From positions 62,001 to 126,000 of the forward strand of contig NZ_JBEFDG010000088.1 in NCBI RefSeq assembly GCF_040137905.1: a stretch of DNA of 64,000 nt, read 5' to 3'. The notes beneath the pieces were generated by a model, which did not search any database, was not told the origin of the DNA, and saw nothing but the letters and a program-made list of their open reading frames with translations. Source of the stretch: Corticimicrobacter sp040137905. GTDB lineage: Bacteria; Pseudomonadota; Gammaproteobacteria; Burkholderiales; Burkholderiaceae_B. Shown here in pieces: positions 43,463 to 50,993 of this stretch; within the stretch, counting starts at the first letter, position 1; every line of letters starts with the position of its first letter. Both the position numbers and the translations under genes were made by a program.

Positions 43463-44182
43463 TCAGGGCTGCGTTGGCAGGATATCCTGCCAGGTCCCAT
43501 TGCGGCGGACCTGCAGCGGTTGGAATCGGATCTTGTATGCCATTTTACGACTGTTCTCGATCCAGTATCCCAGATAGAGCCACGACAGGCCCAGGCGACG
43601 ACACAGTTCAATCTGCCACAGAATGGCATAGGTACCCAGGCTGCCGGGCGCATCGGGATCGTAGAAGGTATAGACGGCCGACAGCCCCTGGTCCAGCATG
43701 TCGATCAGCGACACCATCACGACCCGCCCGTCTGCATCGCGGAATTCCGCCAATTGTGTCTGGACGCTGGACTCGAGCAGGAAGCCTGCATATTGGGCGC
43801 GATCGTCTTCATCCATGCCGCCGCCAGGATGGCGAGCCTGCTGATAGCGCAGGTAGAGCGCGTAATGTTCCGGCGACCAGTATGGCGACGCAAGCGTGGC
43901 CGACAGGGCCTGATGGTGCCGTGTCCAGCAGCGGCGCTGGCTGCGGTCCGGACGGAAATGCGCGGCATCGACCCGTACCGGCTGGCATGCCTGGCAGTGA
44001 TCGCAGTGCGGGCGGTAGACAAAGCTGCCGCTGCGCCGGAAACCATGTTCGATCAGTTCGTCATAGGCCGGGGCGTGGATCAGTTCTGCCGGAGCGGCGA
44101 CCTGGGAGCGAGCCTGCCTGCCTGGCAGGTAGCTGCAGGGATAGGGGGCGGTCGTATAGAGCCGTATCGTCTGCTGGGTCAT
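43463..44182 (-). CDS. bpt: Aspartate/glutamate leucyltransferase (Bpt)
   Basis: A 239-residue ATE1-like transferase of the bacterial N-degron pathway, moving Leu from Leu-tRNA to N-terminal Asp or Glu. Signatures: CSYLPGRQARSQ, the cysteine-containing HCDHCQACQPVRV, FYDPDAPGSLGTYAILWQI, and WLYLGYWIENSRKMAYK. Its start overlaps the aat stop as ATGA, so both tRNA-protein transferases are coupled and probably feed the ClpS/ClpAP pathway together. Confidence 0.93.
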   Translation of the reverse strand: MTQQTIRLYTTAPYPCSYLPGRQARSQVAAPAELIHAPAYDELIEHGFRRSGSFVYRPHCDHCQACQPVRVDAAHFRPDRSQRRCWTRHHQALSATLASPYWSPEHYALYLRYQQARHPGGGMDEDDRAQYAGFLLESSVQTQLAEFRDADGRVVMVSLIDMLDQGLSAVYTFYDPDAPGSLGTYAILWQIELCRRLGLSWLYLGYWIENSRKMAYKIRFQPLQVRRNGTWQDILPTQP

Positions 44183-44919
44183 GCCGGAAAGGGAGATATG
44201 GAACCGTCCAGTCTCAACTGTCCGGCCTGCCAGGGCAGGGACGGTTGGGGTATCAATCGTGCCAGCAGGTCCTTGAAATCCTGTCGGGGCATGGCACGTG
44301 CGCCCAGGCTGCCGAGGTGGCGCGTCTGCTGCTGGCAGTCGATGGCCGGGGCGTCGTGGCGGCGTAAAAAGGCGATCAGATGCGCCAGGGCGATCTTCGA
44401 TCCGTCAGGCAGGCGGGTGAACATGGATTCGCCATAGAACATCCGGCCCAGAGAAACGCCATACAGGCCGGCACTCAGGGTGTCGTCGATCCAGAGTTCG
44501 ACGCTGTGTGCCAGTCCCTGGCGATGCAATTGCGCATAAGCCTGCCGAACGGGGGCTGTGATCCATGTGCCGGGCTGGCCGGCACGCGGGGCAGCGCATT
44601 CGGCCATGACCTGCTCGAATGCCCGATCCACGCAGACCCTGAGATGCCCGGATTGGGCCTGCCGCTCGATCTGGCGCAGTTTCTTGGAAAGCGAGTGTGA
44701 GCACTTGAAGTCGTCCGTAGCCAGCACCATGCGCGGGTCAGGGCTCCACCAAAGCACGGGTTCGCCGTCGTTGAACCAGGGGAAAATACCTTGCCGGTAG
44801 GCCGCATGCAGCCGTTCCGGCGTCAGTTCCAGGCCGGCTGCCAGCAAGCCGTCAGGCTCGCGCAGCGCCTGTTCGACGGGCGGAAACGGGGTGCCGCTTT
44901 CCAGCCATGTCAATGACAT
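44179..44919 (-). CDS. aat: Leucyl/phenylalanyl-tRNA-protein transferase
   Basis: A 246-residue transferase that adds Leu or Phe to N-terminal Lys or Arg. Motifs: GLLAAGLELTPERLHAAYRQ, GIFPWFNDGEPVLWWSPDPR, GVSLGRMFYGESMF (acceptor binding) and LAHLIAFLRRHDAPAIDCQ. Its length is at the usual size (about 235-250). It overlaps bpt by 4 bases and lies 13 bases after the Nudix gene on the same strand. Confidence 0.95.
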   Translation of the reverse strand: MSLTWLESGTPFPPVEQALREPDGLLAAGLELTPERLHAAYRQGIFPWFNDGEPVLWWSPDPRMVLATDDFKCSHSLSKKLRQIERQAQSGHLRVCVDRAFEQVMAECAAPRAGQPGTWITAPVRQAYAQLHRQGLAHSVELWIDDTLSAGLYGVSLGRMFYGESMFTRLPDGSKIALAHLIAFLRRHDAPAIDCQQQTRHLGSLGARAMPRQDFKDLLARLIPQPSLPWQAGQLRLDGSISPFPA

Positions 44920-44932
44920 GCGATCCCCACGA

Positions 44933-45508
44933 TCAGTGTCTTGGCAGGGCGTAGTGGTGCACGTCGAAATACCCCTTGCTGCGATCTTCCAGGAAATGGC
45001 GCAGCGTCGTGCTGACGGTCTGGAACGACAGGTTGTCCCAGGGGATCTCGCTCTCGTCGTAAAACCGGGCTTCGAGGCTTTCTGGGCCGGGATCGAGGTC
45101 CGGGCCGAGGGCTTCCGCCAGAAAGTAGAAATGTACCTGGTTGACTTCGGGGACGTCGATCACCGTGAAGAGTTTACCCAGCTCGATGCGGGCACCGGAC
45201 TCTTCGCGTGTCTCGCGCAGTGCGCCCTGGGCCGTGCTTTCGTCCAGCTCCATGAAGCCGGCGGGCAGGGTCCAGGTGTCGTAGCGCGGCTCGATGGCGC
45301 GCCGGCACAGCAGGATACGGTTCTGCCAGACCGGAATGGTGCCGACGACCATCAGGGGATTCTGGTAATGGACCGAGCCGCAGTGGTGGCACAGGTAGCG
45401 TACCCGGTTGTCATCGGGTGGGATATCCCTGGACAGGCCATGGCCACAGTGGCTGCAGAAACGCAGCTCGGCCGATGCAGGGTGGTAGAAAGCGGTGGAA
45501 GGTTCCAT
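44933..45508 (-). CDS. Nudix hydrolase with N-terminal zinc ribbon (NudC-like)
   Basis: A 191-residue hydrolase. An N-terminal zinc ribbon (FCSHCGHGL and LCHHCGSVHYQNP, about residues 12-45) is followed by the Nudix box GFMELDESTAQGALRETREE, which fits Gx5Ex7REUxEExGU. The zinc ribbon plus Nudix arrangement recalls NudC, which cleaves NADH and removes NAD caps from RNA, but NudC is larger and has a C-terminal SQPWPFPxS motif that is not seen here. The substrate is therefore open. First of the nudix-aat-bpt-pyrD group. Confidence 0.87.
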   Translation of the reverse strand: MEPSTAFYHPASAELRFCSHCGHGLSRDIPPDDNRVRYLCHHCGSVHYQNPLMVVGTIPVWQNRILLCRRAIEPRYDTWTLPAGFMELDESTAQGALRETREESGARIELGKLFTVIDVPEVNQVHFYFLAEALGPDLDPGPESLEARFYDESEIPWDNLSFQTVSTTLRHFLEDRSKGYFDVHHYALPRH

Positions 45509-45534
45509 GCTGGCGTTCCGGGCGTATTGCGATG

Positions 45535-47478
45535 TCAGGGTTTGAGGTGTTCGGTCAGGAAGCGTTCCATGGCTTCGTAGAACTCGAACTTGTTCTCGTC
45601 GTTGTGGAAGCCGTGGCCCTCGTTGTCCTTGACCATGTACTCGACCTCGATGCCACGCTGGCGCAGCGCCTCCACCATCTGGTCGCTTTCGGCCTTGTTG
45701 ACGCGAGGATCCTGGGCACCCTGCGCGATGAACAACGGCGTGCGGATGCGCTCGGCATTCAGCGCGGGCGAGGTAGCGGCCAGGCGTTCGTGGTCATGCT
45801 CGGGATGGCCCACCATCTCGTACAGCTTGGGCATGATCGGCTTCCAGTAGGGGGGAACCGTATTCATGAAGGTCAACAGGTTGGAGACGCCGACATAATC
45901 GACGGCGGCGGCATACAGCTCGGGCGTATAGGTAATGCCGGCCAGTGTGGCGTAGCCCCCATAGCTGCCGCCATAGATGCCGATGCGCGACGGATCGGCA
46001 ATGCCTTGTTCGACCAGCCAGTTCACACCGTCGGTGATGTCGTCCTGCATGCTCAGGCCCCACTGGCCGAAGCCGGCTTCCCAGAAGGCCCGGCCATAGC
46101 CAGTCGAGCCCCGGAAATTGATCTGCAGTACGCAGAAGCCCCGGTTGGCCAGGAACTGCGCCTCGGGGTTGTAGCCCCAGCTGTCGCGGGCCCAGGGGCC
46201 GCCGTGCGGATTGACCACGCAGGCCAGGTCGCGGGCCTGCTTGCCCGGTGGCAGGGTCAGGTAGCCGTGCAGGATCAGGCCATCACGGCTGGTGTATTGG
46301 ACGGGCTGTACCTGTGCCATTGCCTGTTCGGGAATCCAGGGGTTGATGTCGCCGAGCTTGTCCAGGCTGTCGGCATCGACGTCGTAGATGTAGCGGGCAC
46401 CTGGCGTGCGGTCATTCCAGGCGGCGACGACCAGCTTGCGTTCGTCGCGGGTGGCGCTCTGAGGGGTGATCTCGTAGCCGGGCAGGCGGCCGTGCAGGCG
46501 TGCGAACAGCTTTTCGGTGCTGTCGTCGAAGAAGTGCTGCTGCGGCGTGCTGGTCTGGTAATAGGCCGAGGTCAGGACCTTGCGCAGGCGCGAATAGGCT
46601 GCACCGTCCAGATCGACCTCGGCGGTTTCGAAGACCAGTTCTTCTTGGTCGGGCCGTGCCGGATCGATGATCACCAGGGCGATCTTGTCGCGGCCGCGAT
46701 TGCTTAGTGCATAGAGCTTGCGGTCATCGAACGTGAAGAACAGCGGACTGACCGTGGTCTTGAAATCAACCGTGGCCAGCGTGCGGAAATCGTCCTCTTC
46801 GCTGTCGCGATACAGCAGGGTGGAATTGAGTCCGTCGGTGGCGATGGCGGCACGGATGCGGCCCTGGTGGTCGGTTTGCCAGCCCAGGATGTTGCCGGGA
46901 TTCTCGGCGACGCGTACCGAGGTGCCATTGCGCAGATTGTAACGATAGACGTCGAAGACCATCGGCTCGCGCTGGTTGTGGCTGATGAGGATGTGGTCGG
47001 GATCATCCTCGAGATCATCTTCGATGCCGGCGCGCACGCCTTCGAAGGGCGTGAGATCGGTGATCTTGCCGGTAGGCACATCCACGGCCACGACGTGGAA
47101 GTTCTCGTCGCCACCGAAATCCTTCTGGAACAGGATGGTGTCATCGCCTTTCCAGGCATAGCTGCTGATGTCGCGCGCGCTTTCTGCCGTCAGCAGGCGC
47201 GGCTCGCCGACCGGACGGCTACCCTCGAGGGCCTGCACATGGATATTCATGCGCGGCGGCTGGCCATCAATGGACACGGGTTGCATGAAGCTGAGCATGC
47301 GACCGCCATCGGACAGGCGGAAATGGCTTTTCTCGGGGTTGCGGAAGAAGTCGCGCAGTGGGTACTGTGCCGGGGCCTCTGCGGTGGCTGCACCCTGCGG
47401 TGCGCCCGCGCATCCGGCGACGCCGAAGGCAATACCGACCATGGCGGCGGCGAGAATGCCGTTGCTGCGTGAAATCAT
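45535..47478 (-). CDS. S9-family (prolyl oligopeptidase) lipoprotein peptidase
   Basis: A 647-residue peptidase predicted to be a lipoprotein: signal sequence to about residue 22, with lipobox VAGC. The N-terminal half (about 60-370) is a beta-propeller; the C-terminal half is an alpha/beta hydrolase. The catalytic Ser is in GIYGGSYGGYATLAG, the Asp in IAQGAQDPRVNKAES and the His in DNEGHGFHNDENK. Such enzymes trim oligopeptides in the envelope. A GGGGG ribosome-binding site selects the start at 47478. It shares a 196-base gap with a divergent lipoprotein gene. Confidence 0.9.
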   Translation of the reverse strand: MISRSNGILAAAMVGIAFGVAGCAGAPQGAATAEAPAQYPLRDFFRNPEKSHFRLSDGGRMLSFMQPVSIDGQPPRMNIHVQALEGSRPVGEPRLLTAESARDISSYAWKGDDTILFQKDFGGDENFHVVAVDVPTGKITDLTPFEGVRAGIEDDLEDDPDHILISHNQREPMVFDVYRYNLRNGTSVRVAENPGNILGWQTDHQGRIRAAIATDGLNSTLLYRDSEEDDFRTLATVDFKTTVSPLFFTFDDRKLYALSNRGRDKIALVIIDPARPDQEELVFETAEVDLDGAAYSRLRKVLTSAYYQTSTPQQHFFDDSTEKLFARLHGRLPGYEITPQSATRDERKLVVAAWNDRTPGARYIYDVDADSLDKLGDINPWIPEQAMAQVQPVQYTSRDGLILHGYLTLPPGKQARDLACVVNPHGGPWARDSWGYNPEAQFLANRGFCVLQINFRGSTGYGRAFWEAGFGQWGLSMQDDITDGVNWLVEQGIADPSRIGIYGGSYGGYATLAGITYTPELYAAAVDYVGVSNLLTFMNTVPPYWKPIMPKLYEMVGHPEHDHERLAATSPALNAERIRTPLFIAQGAQDPRVNKAESDQMVEALRQRGIEVEYMVKDNEGHGFHNDENKFEFYEAMERFLTEHLKP

Positions 47479-47510
47479 GAAACCCCCAGTCAAAATAATT
47501 GCAAACCGGG

Positions 47511-47542
47511 ATATTATGCCGCAGTCGGGCATGGCATGATAT
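47511..47542. repeat. Imperfect inverted repeat between divergent lipoprotein genes
   Basis: ATATTATGCC (47511-47520) and GGCATGATAT (47533-47542) are complementary at 9 of 10 positions with a 12-base spacer. Position between the two divergent start sites suggests an operator or a leader hairpin. A short direct repeat, ATCCGCTG (twice, near 47608-47627), also occurs in the gap. Confidence 0.35.
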
Positions 47543-47674
47543 TACGCAAGCGCGGTCCTGGTTTCAGTAATGCATGACGGTCACGCCTTGTTAAATACGG
47601 AAACTGAACATCCGCTGCCATCCGCTGTCTAATCATGCGGCGATCATGAACGGATATTGTCCGAGGAGCTTACT

Positions 47675-48190
47675 ATGAATACACGATTCCAGGTCGAAGG
47701 CCAGCGTCCGGGCCATGCCCGGCCCGTGCGCTGGATGGTGCTGGGCAGTATGTTGCTGGCCGTCACGCTGGCAGCCGGTTGCGCCAACCGGAGCGCATCA
47801 AGCGCCGTCTATACCTACGACCAGGCCCAGCGCGAGCAGATCGTGCGCTATGGCACGGTCATGGGTGTGCGCAACATCACGCTCCAGGACGACAAGTCCA
47901 GTGGTGCCGGCGTGATCGGTGGTGGTGCGCTGGGCGGCGTGGCCGGCAGTGCCATCGGCGGAGGGACGGGCCGTACCCTGGCAACCGTGGGCGGGGTCAT
48001 CCTGGGCGCGCTGGCCGGCAATGCCATCGAGAACCAGGCTGGTCGCAGTGCCGGCTACGAAATCACCGTGCAACTTGACAATGGCGAAACCCGCGTGATT
48101 GCGCAGGAAGCGGATGTGCCCATCAATGTTGGCCAGCGTGTGCGCGTGGTTAGCGGCGCAGGTCCGACCCGCGTGGCACCGGTGCAGTAG
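47675..48190 (+). CDS. slyB: Glycine-zipper outer-membrane lipoprotein (SlyB/Pcp-like)
   Basis: A 171-residue lipoprotein. The signal sequence ends with the lipobox LAAGC near residue 38. The middle (about 85-125) is a glycine-zipper 2TM segment (GVIGGGALGGVAGSAIGGG, VILGALAGNAIE). The C-terminus is a small beta domain (YEITVQLDNGETRVIAQ and GQRVRVVSGAGPTRV), as in the SlyB/Pcp family. SlyB-type proteins associate with outer-membrane proteins during stress. GAGG at 47662-47665 selects the start at 47675. Confidence 0.87.
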   Translation: MNTRFQVEGQRPGHARPVRWMVLGSMLLAVTLAAGCANRSASSAVYTYDQAQREQIVRYGTVMGVRNITLQDDKSSGAGVIGGGALGGVAGSAIGGGTGRTLATVGGVILGALAGNAIENQAGRSAGYEITVQLDNGETRVIAQEADVPINVGQRVRVVSGAGPTRVAPVQ

Positions 48191-48221
48191 GGCATTTTGC
48201 CAGGGCCGTTGGAGGCCATTC

Positions 48222-48254
48222 GCAAAAAAGCCGGGAATCCCCCGGCTTTTTTGC
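48222..48254. terminator. Bidirectional Rho-independent terminator
   Basis: GCAAAAAAGCCGGG (48222-48235) and CCCGGCTTTTTTGC (48241-48254) are perfectly complementary over 14 bases with a 5-base loop. There is a T-run on each strand. It separates slyB (plus) from the convergent yggT (minus). Confidence 0.95.
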
Positions 48255-48304
48255 AATCAACGATCATGATCGGTCGTGTCTGTTCCGGCCATGAGCAGGC
48301 GGAT

Positions 48305-48853
48305 TCATTGCCCTGTATAGGGAACGAGCAGCATCATGCCGACCTGGGCGATGACCAGCAGTACCAGTGGCGAGAAGTCCATGCCGCCGGTTTTGGGCAT
48401 GATGCGACGGATCGGATCCAGCAATGGGGCCGTGACTGTGGTCAGGACCGGCATGATCGGTGCCAGAGGATTGATCCAGGACAGGATGGCCTGGGCCAGT
48501 GTCAGCCAGATGATCAGGTTGAGTGCCCACTTGCACATGGTCGCCAGGGCCATGCCTGCGATCATGGGCAGCATGTCGAGCGTAGGCAGGGCCTGGCGCA
48601 CGACCAGGATCAGCAGCACCAGATAGATGAGTGCCGTCAGCCAGGTGCCGAACAGGCTGGCCCAGTCGAACCGGGCATGAACGGGAAACACCCTGCGCAA
48701 GGGGCGCACCAGCCATTCCGTGTACTGGATGAGGACGCGGGCGACCGGATTGAAGGGATGCATGCGGATGCCATGCATCCAGGCACGCATCAGCAGGGCG
48801 GCCCCGAACAGGGTGAAAGCGATACTCAGCAGGAATCGGAAAACGTCAATCAT
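48305..48853 (-). CDS. yggT: YggT-family membrane protein
   Basis: A 182-residue membrane protein with two YggT repeats of two helices each. Conserved features: NPVARVLIQYTEWLVRPLRR and, in the second repeat, ILSWINPLAPIMPVLTTVTAPLLDPIRRIMP. YggT proteins are often near genes for cell division or osmotic adaptation, and the molecular role is not settled. Confidence 0.88.
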   Translation of the reverse strand: MIDVFRFLLSIAFTLFGAALLMRAWMHGIRMHPFNPVARVLIQYTEWLVRPLRRVFPVHARFDWASLFGTWLTALIYLVLLILVVRQALPTLDMLPMIAGMALATMCKWALNLIIWLTLAQAILSWINPLAPIMPVLTTVTAPLLDPIRRIMPKTGGMDFSPLVLLVIAQVGMMLLVPYTGQ

Positions 48854-48951
48854 GCGGTCAGATGCTCTCTACGATATGCAACGGTGGGGGCATATTGTCG
48901 CATGGCCTGCGCCTGTCTTGCTATCCTTGAGGTCATGACCCCTTGTCAATG

Positions 48952-48969
48952 CAAGGTGTGCTTACCTTG
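48952..48969. promoter_or_regulatory. Perfect inverted repeat upstream of map
   Basis: CAAGGT (48952-48957) and ACCTTG (48964-48969) are separated by GTGCTT, 31 bases upstream of the map start. It could be an operator, or a leader hairpin in the map mRNA. Confidence 0.35.
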
Positions 48970-48999
48970 TCCCATGCTTTTGCAGACATATTTTTCACC

Positions 49000-49794
49000 A
49001 TGAAAGAATCGATATATACCTATTCCGCCTCGGAGATTGCCCAGTCACGCGCTGCCGGCCACATGGCCGCAGAGGTGCTGGCGATGATCGGCGAATACGT
49101 CAGGCCCGGTGTCAGCACCGAAGAGCTGGATGGCATCTGTCATCGCTACATTGTCGATGTACTCAAGGCTGTGCCGGCCAATATTGGCTATCACGGATTT
49201 CCTAAAACCATCTGTGCCTCTCTCAATCATGTCGTATGCCACGGGATCCCCGCTGCAGGGCAGGTGCTCAGGGATGGCGATATTCTCAACATCGATGTCG
49301 CGCTCATCAAGGACGGCTGGTATGGCGATACCAGTCGCATGTACTACGTGGGCACGCCTTCGGCGCAGGCGCGCAAGCTGGTCGAGACGACCTACGAGGC
49401 CATGCTCGCCGGTATCCTGCGGGTGCGTCCTGGCGCGACACTTGGCGATATCGGGTATGCCATCCAGCAGGTTGCCCATGGTCAGGGTTTTGCCGTCGTG
49501 CGCGAGTACTGCGGCCACGGGATCGGCCAGAAGTACCATATGGCCCCTCAGGTACTTCATTATGGACAGCGCGGACAGGGCCTCACGCTGCGCAGCGGCA
49601 TGATTTTCACCATCGAGCCGATGATCAATGCAGGCAAGGCGGATACCAGGGTACTGCAGGATGAATGGACGGTCGTGACGCGCGACAAGTCGCTTTCGGC
49701 ACAATGGGAACACATGGTCGTGGTGACTGATGATGGTTTCGAGGTGCTGACACCCTGGCCGGATGGATTGGGCAGTTACGCCAGCATTTCCTGA
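49000..49794 (+). CDS. map: Methionine aminopeptidase, type I
   Basis: A 264-residue metalloenzyme removing N-terminal Met from new proteins. Metal ligands are visible in DILNIDVALIKDGWYGDTSR (two Asp), EYCGHGIGQKYH (His), FTIEPMIN (Glu) and WEHMVVVTDDG (region of the last Glu). The substrate His is in NHVVCHGIP. Length is typical. The start ATG at 49000 has no recognisable Shine-Dalgarno (ATATTTTTCACC precedes it). It is not beside rpsB, its usual neighbour, so another map copy may exist elsewhere. Confidence 0.93.
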   Translation: MKESIYTYSASEIAQSRAAGHMAAEVLAMIGEYVRPGVSTEELDGICHRYIVDVLKAVPANIGYHGFPKTICASLNHVVCHGIPAAGQVLRDGDILNIDVALIKDGWYGDTSRMYYVGTPSAQARKLVETTYEAMLAGILRVRPGATLGDIGYAIQQVAHGQGFAVVREYCGHGIGQKYHMAPQVLHYGQRGQGLTLRSGMIFTIEPMINAGKADTRVLQDEWTVVTRDKSLSAQWEHMVVVTDDGFEVLTPWPDGLGSYASIS

Positions 49795-49803
49795 TCAGAC
49801 GAT

Positions 49804-49829
49804 AAAAAAAGCCCGCTGGAAAGCGGGCT
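49804..49829 (-). terminator. Terminator of the histone H1-like gene
   Basis: Read on the minus strand, AGCCCGC (49823-49829) pairs with GCGGGCT (49810-49816), with a loop of 6 bases and a run of seven T (49804-49810). It lies 19 bases after the H1-like stop codon. Confidence 0.88.
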
Positions 49830-49848
49830 GATTTCGTGCCGTGCCCGA

Positions 49849-50757
49849 TTACGGACGATTGCTGCTGGTCGGGAACGGCCAGGGCTTGGCACCGCTTGCG
49901 GGTTGGGCTGGTGCGGCATCCTTGGTGGCGGGCTTGGCCACCGGCTTCTTGGCTGCTGGCTTGGCTGCCGGAGTGGCTTTCTTGGCCGTCGGCTTGGCCG
50001 TGGTTGCCTTGGCGGCGGCTGCAGTTTTCCTGGCGGGTGCCTTGGCAGCGCTGGCTGCCGGTTTGGCTGCGGCAGCCACTGGCTTCTTGGCTGTAGCTGA
50101 TGCCTTGGCTGTGGCGGCAGGCTTTGTGGCAGCAGCCGGCTTGGCCGCGGTCGTGGTTTTCTTGGCAGGTGCCTTGGCCGCAGCGCTGGCTGCTGGCTTT
50201 GCAGCAGCCACTGGTTTCTTGGCTGCTGCTGATGCCTTGGCTGTGGCGGCAGGCTTTGCAGCAGCAGCCGGCTTGGCAGCGGCCGTGGTTTTCTTGGCAG
50301 GTGCCTTGGCAACAGCGTTGGTTGCCGGCTTGGCAGCGGCAGCAACTGGCTTTTTGGCGGTAGCTGTGGCCTTGGCAGGCGCAGCCTTGGCCGTAGCGAC
50401 AGGTTTGGCGGCAGGCTTGGTAGCGGTTGCGGTTTTCCTGGCAGGTGCCTTGGTGGTGCTGACTGCAGGTTTCACGGCGGTAGCGGCAGGTTTCTTGGCT
50501 GTAGCGGCTGCTTTGGCGGGAGCCGCCTTGGCTGGTGCGGCCTTGGTTGCTGCTGGCTTGGTTGCGGCAGTTTTCTTGGCGGGCGCGGATTTGGCAGGTG
50601 CAGCGGCGGCAACTGCTTTTTTGTCGGTTGCCGGCTTGGCAGGTTTGGGAGCGCTGGTGGCTTCAGTTTTCTTGCTGGCCTTGGCCGCTTTCTTGCTGGC
50701 CTTGTCGTCGGCAGCCTTGGCGGTTGCCTTTTTGGTCGCTTTTTTGGCTGTTGCCAT
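49849..50757 (-). CDS. Histone H1-like Ala/Lys/Pro-rich nucleoid protein
   Basis: A 302-residue, extremely basic, low-complexity protein made of Ala, Lys, Pro and Thr, with motifs such as KKPVAAAAKPA and KAPAKKTT. It resembles the C-terminal tail of eukaryotic H1 and the Bordetella BpH1 family, which binds DNA without sequence specificity. The last 20 residues (AQPASGAKPWPFPTSSNRP) are not repetitive. AAGGAG 7 bases upstream supports the ATG at 50757 over one at 50763. Two near-identical 44-residue units occur in tandem. Length probably varies between strains. Confidence 0.87.
   Translation of the reverse strand: MATAKKATKKATAKAADDKASKKAAKASKKTEATSAPKPAKPATDKKAVAAAAPAKSAPAKKTAATKPAATKAAPAKAAPAKAAATAKKPAATAVKPAVSTTKAPARKTATATKPAAKPVATAKAAPAKATATAKKPVAAAAKPATNAVAKAPAKKTTAAAKPAAAAKPAATAKASAAAKKPVAAAKPAASAAAKAPAKKTTTAAKPAAATKPAATAKASATAKKPVAAAAKPAASAAKAPARKTAAAAKATTAKPTAKKATPAAKPAAKKPVAKPATKDAAPAQPASGAKPWPFPTSSNRP
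50044..50307. repeat. Two tandem 132-bp units inside the H1-like gene
   Basis: Units 50044-50175 and 50176-50307 (each 44 codons, starting KAPAKKTT on the minus strand) differ at only a few positions. The period is exact: the GTGGTTTTCTTGGCAGG segment recurs at 50153 and 50285. Partial, diverged copies of the same motif flank both sides. In-frame units let recombination or slippage change protein length without loss of frame. Confidence 0.8.
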
Positions 50758-50855
50758 CGTCATGCTCCTTGGAACCTGATTCTTAAATAATGCATTGGGG
50801 GGAAGAATGCAAGGATCAACAGTACATCTGTCATGCGCATTACGCAAGATTTACA

Positions 50856-50881
50856 CCGCACTGTCATGTCGATCAGTGCGG
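50856..50881. repeat. Hairpin between gltX and the H1-like gene
   Basis: CCGCACTG (50856-50863) and CAGTGCGG (50874-50881) form an 8-bp stem with a 10-base loop, within the 236-base non-coding gap. No T-run follows on the minus strand, so it is weak as a gltX terminator. It could instead be a leader structure or operator of the H1-like gene. Nothing else is evident in the gap. Confidence 0.35.
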
Positions 50882-50993
50882 GTTTGCATGGAAAATGCGG
50901 CTTTTATGCTGCCAATAACTGTATGGCGCGGTGGGTTGCAGATATTGCGGCGGCATTTCCATGGTTATTATTCTGGCCGCCGCAAGGATGGAA

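Noticed and set aside
50044..50307. Tandem repeats as a CRISPR array
   Set aside because: Units are contiguous 132-bp coding repeats in one frame with no spacers.
49841..50779. 312-codon hydrophobic open frame on the plus strand opposite the H1-like gene
   Set aside because: Reverse reading of Ala/Lys/Pro codons gives Ala/Gly/Leu/Val repeats. The minus strand has the ribosome-binding site and terminator.
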